Part shown: piece after piece, positions 23,401 to 30,962 of the stretch
Layout: every line of letters begins with the position of its first letter
How positions within the stretch are numbered: the stretch's first letter is position 1
Origin: Planococcus citri
Taxonomy: Eukaryota; Arthropoda; Insecta; Hemiptera; Pseudococcidae
Assembly (NCBI RefSeq): GCF_950023065.1
Contig: NC_088679.1
Location: 33,356,001-33,420,000 of the forward strand
Length of the DNA: 64,000 nt
Direction of reading: 5' to 3'
Made by a program: the position numbers and the translations under genes
The notes under the pieces: model-generated
Databases searched by the model: none
What the model was told of the DNA's origin: nothing
What the model saw: the letters and a program-made list of their open reading frames with translations, nothing else

Positions 23401-24835
23401 AATTTCTGGAATTTTCCCCTCGAATATTAAGTTGAAAAAAGCATGAATTGACGAAAATATCAAATTTTTAATTTTCAAAAATTCGCCAAAAATAAAAAAA
23501 TTAATTCGAGCAGCTGAAATTTTGGCTATGGAGTTTTAACACATTCTTTTTCCAATTTGAAATAAAATTTTTCTCATTAGAGTAGTAAATATAAAATTTG
23601 AATTCAAATTTCAAAATGAATAAAAAATTTCCCAAGCTCTCCAGACAGAAAAAAATTAATTTTTCTCCCAAAAATGTTATAAAAATAACTCGAAACTTTT
23701 CACTTTCCTAAACAGGAACAGGATCTGAAATAAGTACATATTTATGGCAACTGAAACCGAAATTCAAATAAGGTTAATTTCTCATCTTCGAACGTTTACC
23801 TTGAGTGAATGTAATTTTTAATAATATTTACTCCGTATGACGTATCCCATGACGTTATGCAAACCGAATACCCACCGATGAAATTTTAATATACGTACGT
23901 AATCTATTATTTTAATCTGGAGAGTCAGATGAGTAACATGTAAGCAGTACGAAACGATCTAGGCCAGATGAAGTTCCTTTATGGAATATTTTTCAAATGT
24001 TTCATGATCTATACGATTTCTACTTGCGCATATGAGCGTCATTCAAGACAAAAATCACTTTCGAAGGTCGCTGTTCAAAATTCAACTAGGAAGCTACGAG
24101 TACTTGCTACTTAGATTTACCTTTCTTATTCAGTTTTCAAGTGTCTCATTCTTTTCTTCTATCGTAATGTGAGACATAAATTAAATAGTAAATATGTATT
24201 TCAATATTGCAATCCAGCAAAATATGTAACTCGATCGTATTTTTTTAATGCATATTGCATACTTACCTCGATGTTATCAATCAACTCAGGATCAGTGATT
24301 ATATCATTTCATAGCAAAAATACATGAAAACAATTATTACAACTCGTAGACGTAGTGTTTTTGAAAAAAAAAAAAAAAAAAAAATGGGTTCACCTCTCGG
24401 TTGTCGTACAAATCGAAGGTCGTATTTGTGTAACTGGTTACGACGACGACTTGTATCGATAAGTTACCTACCTACGTATTAGACGCGTGTGTTGGCAATT
24501 TGATTAGATAGTTTGAAAAAAGGTTCTCGAATGATGAACTGTTCATTTGACGTATTACAGTATATGCAAACGTAAAACCACTTTGTTAAAATTTTGTATT
24601 TGTAGTCGCGATAAAGGTTCTCATTTCTATTCGTCGTTCGTTCATTACGCCACTCCGATATTGATATAAGCGAATACTCTTACCTATAGGTTAAAAATAG
24701 CCTGAGAGAGCGTTTGTTGGCACAGTGTATTTAATAGTGGTTCTTTTATTCTGCTTACAGAAGATGGAAAATATTAAAATTCCATTGAACGTGAAGACTG
24801 AAGCATCAACGCCTTCGGTTCTACTGACGTCATGA
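8304..24835 (+). CDS. IP3K: Inositol-1,4,5-trisphosphate 3-kinase (7 exons, 399 aa)
   Basis: Phosphorylates Ins(1,4,5)P3 to Ins(1,3,4,5)P4 using ATP, ending the Ca2+-release signal; family members act in the cytosol. Spliced CDS: 8304-8408, 16080-16184, 19347-19778, 19864-19998, 21109-21282, 21391-21564, 24761-24835, which is 1200 nt including the TGA. Every junction is GT-AG and every intron is phase 0. The catalytic domain starts about residue 113 (SWFQLSGH), carries the inositol-kinase signature PHVMDIKMG at 185-193, then LGFRIEAMK (251-259), GSSILIIYDD (320-329) and WLIDFAKT (335-342), where D338 corresponds to the family's metal-binding Asp. The PxxxDxKxG, SSLL-like and IDF motifs are all intact, so the enzyme should be active. 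The first 110 residues are Ser/Asn-rich and unrecognised; I see no clear calmodulin-binding motif there. Vertebrate paralogues often have a longer variable N-terminus. The C-terminal 24 residues form a separate short exon with a Ser/Thr-rich end. Confidence 0.93.
8409..10189. other. 5' part of IP3K intron 1
   Basis: No coding exon recognised. The region stays somewhat GC-richer than distant introns up to about 9730. It contains a 12-bp palindrome GTTGACGTCAAC at 9661-9672 with a CRE-type core. Confidence 0.5.
10190..10333. mobile_element. Degraded fragment of the CAGGG-type MITE family
   Basis: The stretch with CAGCCCCTTCAAATG, CAATCAGGCAACGTATTCAT and the end CCGGATGAGACACCCTGTAT resembles in order the right half of the element at 60581-60848 (GGCCCCTTTGATTCC, ATTAGGCAACCGTACATAAT, CCGGATGGAACCCCCTGTAT). 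The left end is not recognisable, so this is a partial copy in IP3K intron 1. Confidence 0.55.
10333..10565. repeat. Diverged two-copy tandem duplication, period about 118 bp
   Basis: The order GTAAnA, AATTTGnA, GGnTTTGTTTTT, CAGC, GGTG, TGACGT, ACGTGAGCTT, TTGAAT-like occurs twice, at about 10333-10440 and 10452-10565. The shared word ACGTGAGCTT is at 10409 and 10526. The first copy has the full TGACGTCA (10401-10408); the second has TGACGTTG. Confidence 0.6.
10566..11357 (+). promoter_or_regulatory. GC-richer island, possible alternative leader exon of IP3K
   Basis: About 800 bases with clearly higher GC and many CpG dinucleotides than the flanks, ending at a strong donor CTC|GTAAGT (GT at 11358). 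The last codons before the donor read ATG ATT GGA AAT TAC CTC in phase 0, which would splice in frame to IP3K exon 2 and give a six-residue N-terminus. The ATG context is poor (C at -3). The several overlapping ORFs here have no recognisable product. This could equally be an enhancer or a non-coding exon. Confidence 0.3.
11358..12439. other. IP3K intron 1, no gene seen
   Basis: AT-rich with purine-rich patches and poly(G) runs near 11990, 12117 and 12219. No coding signal. Confidence 0.55.
12440..13000. repeat. Diverged tandem repeat carrying CnACGTTGCCAAACACTTG
   Basis: The core GCnACGTTGCCAAACACTTG occurs at 12484, 12655 and 12812, with shorter relatives at about 12458 and 12951 (GCAACGTTGCCAATTGCT). 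Spacing is roughly 140-170 bases, and the flanks share TTTCAATGCA, GGCACAATT and TTTGATAnAAGCG. It looks like an old tandem amplification in IP3K intron 1. Confidence 0.65.
13001..14183. other. GC-richer part of IP3K intron 1
   Basis: Contains long open frames on the - strand (13306-13746, 146 codons, Ser/Thr/Tyr-rich, and 13947-14258, 103 codons) but no recognisable domain. The stretch may be leader, enhancer or an unrecognised antisense exon. Confidence 0.35.
14184..14285 (+). CDS. IP3K: Putative alternative first coding exon of IP3K
   Basis: ATG 14184 opens 34 codons (MHNKYFSVNYDDILFDGIGF, then DISGHEELIEDSAN) that end exactly at a donor AAC|GTATGT in phase 0. This is the phase needed to join IP3K exon 2 at 16080, so the exon would replace the 35-residue start encoded at 8304. 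The acidic composition is more protein-like than most ORFs in the intron. A stop codon sits immediately before the ATG, and the -3 base is T, a weak context. A second reading is an internal exon entered at the acceptor TTTCAG|TG (exon from 14204), which would need a phase-2 upstream exon. A competing - strand ORF (14258-13947) overlaps. Transcript data would settle it. Confidence 0.42.
14286..16079. other. 3' part of IP3K intron 1
   Basis: Mixed GC-richer and AT-rich sequence. A GC-richer block at 15480-15790 holds a 76-codon Arg-rich ORF from ATG 15554 (METRRVSYFLSKITRTVRRS) to a stop at 15782-15784. No donor joins it to exon 2, and it is not recognised. The acceptor of exon 2 is the pyrimidine-rich TTATTTTATCTGTTTACAG ending at 16079. 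Confidence 0.45.
16080..16184 (+). CDS. IP3K: IP3K coding exon 2
   Basis: Thirty-five codons in phase 0/0, reading KQPAESICRNNTYSSNSVKK and then SRRKNDHSFLEFLAL, between TTTACAG| and TTTG|GTAAGT. It encodes part of the unconserved Ser/Asn/Lys-rich N-terminal region. Only one frame is open across it and matches the phases of both neighbours. Confidence 0.75.
16185..19346. other. IP3K intron 2
   Basis: Holds a TGACGTCA palindrome (16720-16727), a foldback repeat (17124-17465) and poly(A) runs (about 17274-17294 and 17391-17402). No coding exon seen. The intron ends with a strong polypyrimidine tract before TTTACAG. Confidence 0.6.
17124..17465. repeat. Foldback repeat, CTCCAG family
   Basis: The left arm near 17124-17172 (GTTGTCCTGGAGTATCCAGC followed by GGATTTTTGGATTTT) is an inverted match to the right arm near 17427-17465 (AAAATTCAAAAATCCTCCGG followed by ACGCTCCAAAACAACTT). 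A further direct copy of the left-arm pattern is at 17345-17390. Confidence 0.55.
19347..19778 (+). CDS. IP3K: IP3K coding exon 3
   Basis: 144 codons, residues 71-214. It contains the start of the kinase domain (SWFQLSGHPDCF, FIELQDLL) and the substrate/ATP signature PHVMDIKMGTRTFLESE. Donor AAA|GTACGT. The next intron is only 85 bp; its retention would add VRIRMKNLYKVEK and a stop. Confidence 0.92.
19864..19998 (+). CDS. IP3K: IP3K coding exon 4
   Basis: Forty-five codons, residues 215-259, from MIAVDPNAPTAEEH to TLGFRIEAMK. This is the highly conserved stretch of inositol trisphosphate 3-kinases that includes RAVTKLRYMQFRE. Acceptor TTTTTAG, donor AAG|GTTGGT. Confidence 0.92.
19999..21108. 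other. IP3K intron 4
   Basis: About 1.1 kb, of which some 430 bp is the minisatellite at 20500-20930. The rest is unremarkable. Confidence 0.7.
20500..20930. repeat. 34-bp minisatellite with about 110-bp higher-order repeat
   Basis: The unit GAATGATTCACCAAAAATGA followed by TTCAATTCGTTCGC recurs at 34-35 bp (starts 20517, 20551, 20585, 20620). Downstream it is organised into three blocks about 110 bp apart, each with GATTCGTTCGCGAACGAGTC (GCGAACGAG at 20661, 20771, 20882). That block is almost perfectly self-complementary around TTCGCGAA. The array lies in IP3K intron 4. Confidence 0.9.
21109..21282 (+). CDS. IP3K: IP3K coding exon 5
   Basis: Fifty-eight codons, residues 260-317, from FRGSKPVTDLKKVKSS to TTLEQSQYFRTHE. 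This helical part of the kinase domain is the inositol-binding lobe in known family structures. Acceptor TTTTACAG, donor GAA|GTACGT. Confidence 0.92.
21391..21564 (+). CDS. IP3K: IP3K coding exon 6
   Basis: Fifty-eight codons, residues 318-375, with VVGSSILIIYDD, WLIDFAKTRPVPSD and the conserved end NHEEGFLYGLDMLIN. D338 of IDFAKT is the catalytic metal ligand by family correspondence. Donor AAC|GTAAGT. Confidence 0.93.
21565..24760. other. IP3K intron 6
   Basis: About 3.2 kb, with no coding exon seen. About 850 bp is a long inverted repeat (22675-23525), and a poly(A) run of about 20 lies near 24365. Confidence 0.65.
22675..23525. repeat. Long inverted repeat (foldback), arms about 400 bp
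   Basis: The outer left arm (22675-22738: CCAAAATTTCAGCTGCTCAA ... TTTTTGGCGAATTTTTGAAA) matches the reverse complement of 23463-23525 nearly base for base. Inner segments also pair: 22850-22905 (TCATTCTGGAGGCTCCAGCG) with 23335-23390 (GGAGTCTCCAGAATGGCACG). Pairing therefore continues toward the middle near 23100. Single arms with the same words occur elsewhere (about 1620-1840, 17124-17465, 49430-50050), so this belongs to a dispersed family. Confidence 0.8.
24761..24835 (+). CDS. IP3K: IP3K coding exon 7 (C-terminus)
   Basis: Twenty-four codons and TGA, reading KMENIKIPLNVKTEASTPSV and then LLTS. Acceptor CTGCTTACAG. It lies after the last conserved helix (LDMLIN) and is unconserved in sequence as far as I can judge. 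A TGACGTCA (24825-24832) spans the last codons. The long preceding intron leaves room for an alternative last exon. Confidence 0.8.
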   Translation, partial: KMENIKIPLNVKTEASTPSVLLTS

Positions 24836-25715
24836 ACAGTTTTCGCACCGTAAACAAGAAAAAATGAGAGAAAATAGAGACCACCACGTGTTTATGACTT
24901 GCATAATCTAGTCATTTATATTTCAGGAAAAAAAAACGGTTGAAACCTGTTTGTGTTCATGTTCCTAGTTTACATTTGTTAACTGTTTAAATTAATACAT
25001 ATAAATTTATTGATCGTAGTCGTAAATCTTTTGAAAACATTTGTTAACAAAATTGCGCATAAATTCGTGTAAAAGTTTCCTTTTTCTCCCTCCTTAATTT
25101 TTGTTTTGTAAATTTGTTCGATTTTTATTTAATTTATTTTTTTGTACGATTATAATATGTATTTTTCCATCTACCTAGAGCGAAGTTTTAAATTTATATT
25201 TTTATACGACGTTTTAAATTGAAAAAAAGAATTACTATCGGTCTTCCATAATTCATACTTAATTTGAAGAACGTTTTTGGTACATGCCTTTTTGTATAGT
25301 GTAACGACGAAAACCAATATCGGTTTGTTGTAAACCTGCCTTAATTTGCATTTATTTAAACAAACGAGTGTAGGTTTTGTAACTCGATGAAAAATTCATC
25401 TCGTCGAGACCTATGTAATGATTTTTATTTAATTTTAGAATTCCATCTTTTTTTTTTTTTGTAGTTCTTCTTCTTCCTTAATAATGGAGTAATGTGTATT
25501 ATTTTTTGTACAGTGTTTGAGAATTTTACTATTAGAGAGATGTTTTGTACTAAAATTTTTAATTTAAGTGTGGCTATTTTTATTGTGCTTCCATTTTAGT
25601 ACCTACCTATTTCATGTCTCTTACTACGTTTGTATGATACTTTTTTTATTATGCCATATACGAATAATACGTAAGTCGAAGAATCGATTTCAATAAAATA
25701 ATTTTCATTTATGTC
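24836..25715 (+). other. IP3K 3' UTR
   Basis: AT-rich trailer following the TGA. The first well-placed polyadenylation signal is AATAAA at 25692-25697, followed by the T/GT-rich ATGTCTGCTTCTGCTTCGTT. Cleavage is expected near 25715. Nothing else coding is seen. Confidence 0.6.
25692..25697 (+). terminator. Polyadenylation signal of IP3K
   Basis: AATAAA with a TG/T-rich element directly downstream. Confidence 0.6.
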
Positions 25716-26894
25716 TGCTTCTGCTTCGTTTTGTTCTTGTGAGTTATTGGGAAATATTCATTGACGATCGAGTGTTGGGTGGTGATTGATTTTTGAGTGG
25801 TTAAGGGTGAAAAAAGTCGAGCCACGCTGGTTATGAATACTCCTATGAAACCATGCCATAGGCAACTCAAAAAATGATTGTAAAAACTCTAATTTACCCG
25901 AAGATGGATTATAAATCACGTTAAAAATATACGATATGCGTTTCAGAAGAAAGATATAAATTCAAAATTACCCAAATAATCTTTAAAAAATCAAAATTTC
26001 TTTGAAAACATTTGAAAAGTAGTTTGAATAACCAACCAAAGAGAAACACGACGATTTTTCATTGACAAGAAATGCCCCTGTAAAAACATACCATAGGCAA
26101 CTCAAAAAACGAAAAAATAAATTAGTGCACAAGCGTGCACAAACGAAGCACAAACGATTGGCACTATTTTCGACCCCCACCCCCACATGGTCGGGGCTGG
26201 CCACACGGAGCTGCCTCATACTCGTAGTTTTGAAAATCAAAAGAAAACCATCTTCAAATCAAAATATTAGGTCGGTATGCGATTTGAATAATAATAATTA
26301 AAAAAATTGTCAAATGCCAAAAAATACCGCAGCTGCTAACTTTTTGGTAAATTAGCTAATTGAGTAAGAGACTATTTTTGAAAAGAGCATTTTTTGCGCC
26401 ATCTACTCGTATCATGGTTTCAGGTCTGAAAATGCTCTAAGTTTAGTCTCGAACAGCAACAAGTGATTTTCGATATGTAAACATGGTCTCTAGTTTAAAA
26501 AATATTTTGAGACTAGTTGGTCAAAAAACGATGGCTGCTGTACCATGACTAAATTTGATTTATTTTCATCGCGAAATGTCTCAACTTTGGAATTTATTTT
26601 TATGATTTAAATTGCATAAATTTAGGGTTTTTGATATTTTCGAACAGATTTTTTTTAGTTTGTTTTTTGAGTTGTGGATCTGAAGGGGTTTCAAATTTTT
26701 GGAGATTAGGTAGATAGGTACTTATTTGCATTTTTGAATTTGTTTTTGTTATTTAAATTGTAGGTATATTGTGCATATATATACTTGAGTATTATTTTGA
26801 AAGTGATTTTAGAAGATTTTTGTCTCAAAGTGCTCACCGGTGGCTAGGAAAATGATGATCAATAAGTTTTCTATATCATGCTTTGGTACCTATT
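25716..26894. other. Intergenic, no gene seen
   Basis: Includes a direct repeat CCATAGGCAACTCAAAAAA at 25856-25874 and 26091-26109, 235 bp apart, and a short GC-richer patch near 26160-26215. No coding exon recognised. Confidence 0.5.
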
Positions 26895-26900
26895 TTTATT
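26895..26900 (-). terminator. Polyadenylation signal of the small peptide gene
   Basis: AATAAA on the - strand, about 32 bases downstream of the TAG. Confidence 0.4.
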
Positions 26901-26931
26901 TCATTAGAAATTTAAAATAATGTCAAATCTA

Positions 26932-27068
26932 CTATAAAACAACTATAAATGGAAACCACATTTTCCGGATTGAGCCAGCTGAGTTGAATTCAGTGGAGCA
27001 ATCTGCGGAGTTGTTTTGTGTTCCTGAATCCGTACATATCGTTGGCCTAGCTGACAAGTCATTGATTC
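26932..27068 (-). CDS. Small secreted peptide gene, exon 2
   Basis: Entered in phase 1 after TTTATTCTATGTAG. Forty-four further codons and TAG. Its base composition stands out from the AT-rich flanks. Confidence 0.5.
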
Positions 27069-27247
27069 CTACATAGAATAAAGAGTTGGAATCAAATGTC
27101 TAATTATTATTTATATTCGTTAATAGGCGATCCTGATTATGAATCAATAATGTTTTTAATATCATTATAGCTTAAGTAAATAAATAAAAGGAAAAACTTA
27201 CCATTTGTAATTAATAAAATGAAAAATAGAAACAAAACTGAATTCAT
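26932..27247 (-). CDS. Putative small secreted peptide gene (2 exons, 60 aa)
   Basis: Spliced on the - strand from exon 1 (27247-27202) and exon 2 (27068-26932). Exon 1 encodes MNSVLFLFFILLITN, a textbook signal-peptide core, and stops one base into a codon at AATG|GTAAGT. The 133-bp intron ends CTATGTAG|GA, restoring the frame. Exon 2 reads INDLSARPTICTDSGTQNNS, ADCSTEFNSAGSIRK, MWFPFIVVL and a TAG. The mature peptide would be about 38-44 residues, Ser/Thr/Asn-rich, with two cysteines (C27, C39) and a hydrophobic C-terminus. An AATAAA on the - strand (26900-26895) follows the stop by about 30 bases. I recognise no family; small secreted effector, hormone-like or lineage-specific peptides are all possible. 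Exon 2 is a GC-rich patch in which other frames are also open, so the frame rests on the exon 1 junction. Confidence 0.5.
27202..27247 (-). CDS. Small secreted peptide gene, exon 1 (signal peptide)
   Basis: Fifteen codons plus one base. Hydrophobic run V4-I13 after a short N-region. Donor G|GTAAGT (complement of ACTTAC at 27196-27201). The ATG has C at -3. Confidence 0.5.
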
Positions 27248-29849
27248 GGGTTCTGTTTTACTCTCAAGGAAGGCACAACTATTCAATAAGCCAAACAAGC
27301 TTGGTTTTACAACAATAAGTAGGTATTCAGATAAGTAAGCGTTGGTTGTTCAAAATGACGAATTGACGATCGAGTCGTTTTAGTTCTATATTTTTTACTT
27401 TGTGTGAAAGTACTAAAAACTCTTCAAAACCATTATGGTATATTTTAAAACAATAAGAGATAAAAAATGTTTTAAAAATTGTTACGAAAAGTTTTCTTTT
27501 CTACAATTGTATCTACCTCAGAACTATTTCTTCAATCGTAAACGTTGTTTATAAGCATTTTTTTCAAGTAGGTAGTTCCACCTTCATTTCTTGTTATTAA
27601 AAAAAAAAAAAAAACAGAACATATGAGTCTAAAAATTAAGTGGATACTTTCTAAGATCTTTTCCGTTCACTGAAATTAATTTTTCAACGAGTCAACTGCC
27701 AAGAGCTCGTAAGGCTCAAAATCTTAGACTGCAGCTTAAATCTTCTCTTCTTATTGGTCAAAAAGTAAACATTTTTCATTCAATTCTTGAGTTTCAATTT
27801 CAGCGACAGTTGTTTCATTTTTCAACAATGAATATTTTTCATGTTAGAAACTTGTTCAAAAGCGGTGGAACCATCGTTTTAAGAAAACCCACCAATTTCA
27901 ATTATTTTCGTAATTTATACTCATTAACATTAACGTTTTTCAAGGAGAAGCTCCAGGAGCAGTCCAAAAAAGCTGTCGAGTGAAGTTCTAATATGGATGA
28001 AAAGAAACGCACATTGGTCCAAGTGAAGCGATAGTTCAATTAAAACTTTTGAAAATTAATCATTCGAGAAGTAAAAACATTATTTTTTACGATCAGAAAA
28101 GTCAATTTTTTAACCCTTGATATTTTAAAAAAATTGAACAAAAATTTTCAACAAACATAGCCTCATAGGTAAATCAAAAAAAAAAAAAGAATAAAAGAAA
28201 GAAAATAAGTGAGTTTTCAAAAACTTTATACTCTATACCTACCTAATTCGTGAAGCAAAATTATATAGTATCCACGTACCTTTTTTGTGAAGTAGGAACA
28301 TAATTTTAAAATTTTGAAGAAGCGTTTTCCAGAAAGTTCAATATGGATAACAAAGAAATTTTAAAATAGTCTGAGCGAAAAGAGGGCATAAGCTTCTAAA
28401 AATTTAATTATTTAAAAAGTAAAACAGAATTGTATGTTTATGCAAATGGCAAAAACACTACTTCTCTCATATTGACACTTCTGAATTGATATTTTACATT
28501 ATAAGCCCACTTTTTACAATGAGTTCTTGAAAAAATGTGTGCTTACTTTTTTCTGGCAGCATTTTCCAGAAAATTAGTACCTATCTACATTTGCAATTTT
28601 GATTGAAACACGACTATTTGTCAGAAAACTTTTTAAGGAATGAGAAATGGGTGAGAAATACATATTTGAAAGAAAAAACTCATTCATTCGACATTTTAGT
28701 GTATTATGGTACCTCCTGTCTTCTCCTCTCCTCATGTAAGCAATATTTTGGGAGTTTAATATTGATAGATAGGTACATGTGGATTATTTTTTGTTATTTC
28801 ATTATTTTATTTAATTATGTACTTGCTCATTTTAGTACTTTTACTTAGACTTACTAACTCGTACGTAATTTTTGTGTAATTTTGGAGCATTAAAAACCTC
28901 GTGAGACCCTAAATTTTTTGATTCAGTGAATGGAATTTTTTGTGAAGTATATCACACGACTTATGTAGTCTCAAATTCCATTAAAAAAAATTAACTTAAT
29001 CGATAGCATGATTACGAGAAACCGAGAAGACTGAACATTTAAACAGTATCAAACACTCACATAGGTACCTACCAATTAGACAATTTTATAGCGTTCAAGT
29101 GTTTCTACTCTTCAATTCAGGCGACACTCAATAACTTCTATTATAATATATACCTAATATAAATTTTATACGGTTTTATTTCAACATGTTCAATTCTCAG
29201 GTATTGGTATTGACTATTGAGTTTTGCGTTGACGTAGAATTTGTTGAAAAACTTCATCTTGCTAAAAGAAAAACTCTCTCCATCCAAGATTATTATTATT
29301 TTTTTTACAACCAATAACATTCATTCTTCATCACTATAATGTAGAAAATTTCAAACTTTTTCAAAACTGAATGATCAAGTGTCTCTTAGGTCAAATCTTA
29401 TGGGGAAAACTATTAAAATGGTGAAGCTAGGTACTGTACATGAGTACACTGAGAGAAAAAATTCAGTAAGAAGTACTACAAAACGTAGTGACAGTGACGA
29501 AGACATTTTATAAAGTAATTTTTACAGCATAGTTCTCTCATTCTCACTTGTCACTTGTCAGTGATTGTTCCAATTTAACTCTTGTAATTTATCAAACTTA
29601 AAAGCTCGAACTGCTCGAAGAATTTTTGATTAATTTTGGACCGTCTGTGACTTTCTGTTGATGTTGAAACTTGAAATGAAAAAAAGTGTTCCGAATGATT
29701 TTGGTGCTACATTCGAACTGATTCAAGGCCTAAATCTTGGAAAACACTCTTCTGCACTGCCAAGCACTGGGAATCGAATCATTTTTCAGGTGAAACATTC
29801 TCTTTTCTGATTCTGACGATGATAGATCAAAGGAGGTTATTGTACGTAG
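27248..29849. other. Intergenic, no gene seen
   Basis: AT-rich with poly(A) runs (about 27600-27614 and 28178-28189). No coding exon recognised on either strand. A possible weak TIR pair at 29447-29563 was not accepted. Confidence 0.5.
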
Positions 29850-30690
29850 TATAAATAGGTTGGTAGATCTTCGAAGAACAAAAGATCACTATTACTAATA
29901 CTCATCTAAACAACTTTATCGACAGATTGACTTCTCATTCATCAATTTTCTTTTCTCGACAACAAAATTTTCCTCCAATTTATTCATCCTTCGCTCACCA
30001 AACACCACTATTCTTTTACCAGTCGTACAAAATAATTGCCTACTGCTTGCCTGATCGTGCCTACGCATGATCTCCGTGCTCGTTTCGACTCATCACGTAG
30101 CATTCCTGGCGGTCACTGGGAAAACAACAACGACAATTTGAGCAATGCATGCGAACGAATGCGTCGTACAAAATCGTGAATCGTGATAGCAAGTATCGGA
30201 CTATCATCGTTCGGTGCCGAAGTAATGTACGTGTTAAAACTTAAATACCTAATATTATTATTATGGAAATGAATTATTTATAATATTGTATTGTGTGAAA
30301 TAGTGTCGTACATTGGTGTTAAATGTTGTACATTTGGTCTTCCACCGAGTTGTTACACCTTATTCACGTTATCTGTCCCCTGTCCCAGGTTAGATGAATT
30401 TTTTTTCTCGCCGGACGATTAGATTATAAATTCGCGAGCGGTTGTGTTATTCAGCTGCGTGAAAAATTGACGACGAGTTGCGGATTTTCGTGGTAAATAT
30501 CATGCCTTAACACGAAGTTATGTTTACTCTACGGTTTTTTTAATTACACACGCAAACACAGTACATTGTAATGTATTTCCGCCGATGATACTTAATTTAT
30601 TACGTATTATTATCAAGTACATAATATACATAAGCTTTTTTTCTGCGACGAATCGCGCTCGTGTGTGTGTGTGGACCGATGTGCAGAAAT
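29850..30690 (+). promoter_or_regulatory. Candidate core promoter and 5' UTR of Mondo
   Basis: A TATAAATA (29850-29857) is followed by a TCACTA initiator-like word (A at 29888), a little farther than ideal. GC rises from about 30000 to the coding exon, as at the IP3K start. The leader contains several short upstream ORFs, so a shorter leader or a splice inside it (for example to GTGCAG|AAAT just before the ATG) is possible. Confidence 0.35.
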
Positions 30691-30962
30691 ATGACCACAT
30701 TAATGGCTCAGGAGAGGAATATAATTCAAACTCGAGCCGTCCAAAAGGAGACAATCCATTCTGGACACTTCATGGTATCGCATTTCGAAGCCGATGCCCA
30801 AGATGACGAATACGAAGTCGCCGTACCTGTACCAGAAGTATCCTCGAAGAAGCTCGAGATTATACCTCGTCGCCAGAGAATCAACTCAGCTCCTAAAATA
30901 ATGAGCGTCTCGATTGAAACCTCGCTAACGCAGCTATTCCAGTGTATGTCCATTGCGTACAG
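30691..30962 (+). CDS. Mondo: Mondo coding exon 1
   Basis: Begins MTTLMAQERNIIQTRAVQKE and includes IHSGHFMVSHFE and the nuclear-export region ending SIAY, then AG|GTAATT (phase 2). ATG 30691 has A at -3, whereas 30679 (C) and 30703 (T) do not. The first 20 residues are the least certain part. Confidence 0.9.

Noticed and set aside
29447..29563. CACTGAGAGA ... CAGTG pair resembling a small MITE
   Set aside because: Only the outer five to six bases match, and there is TA on one side only.
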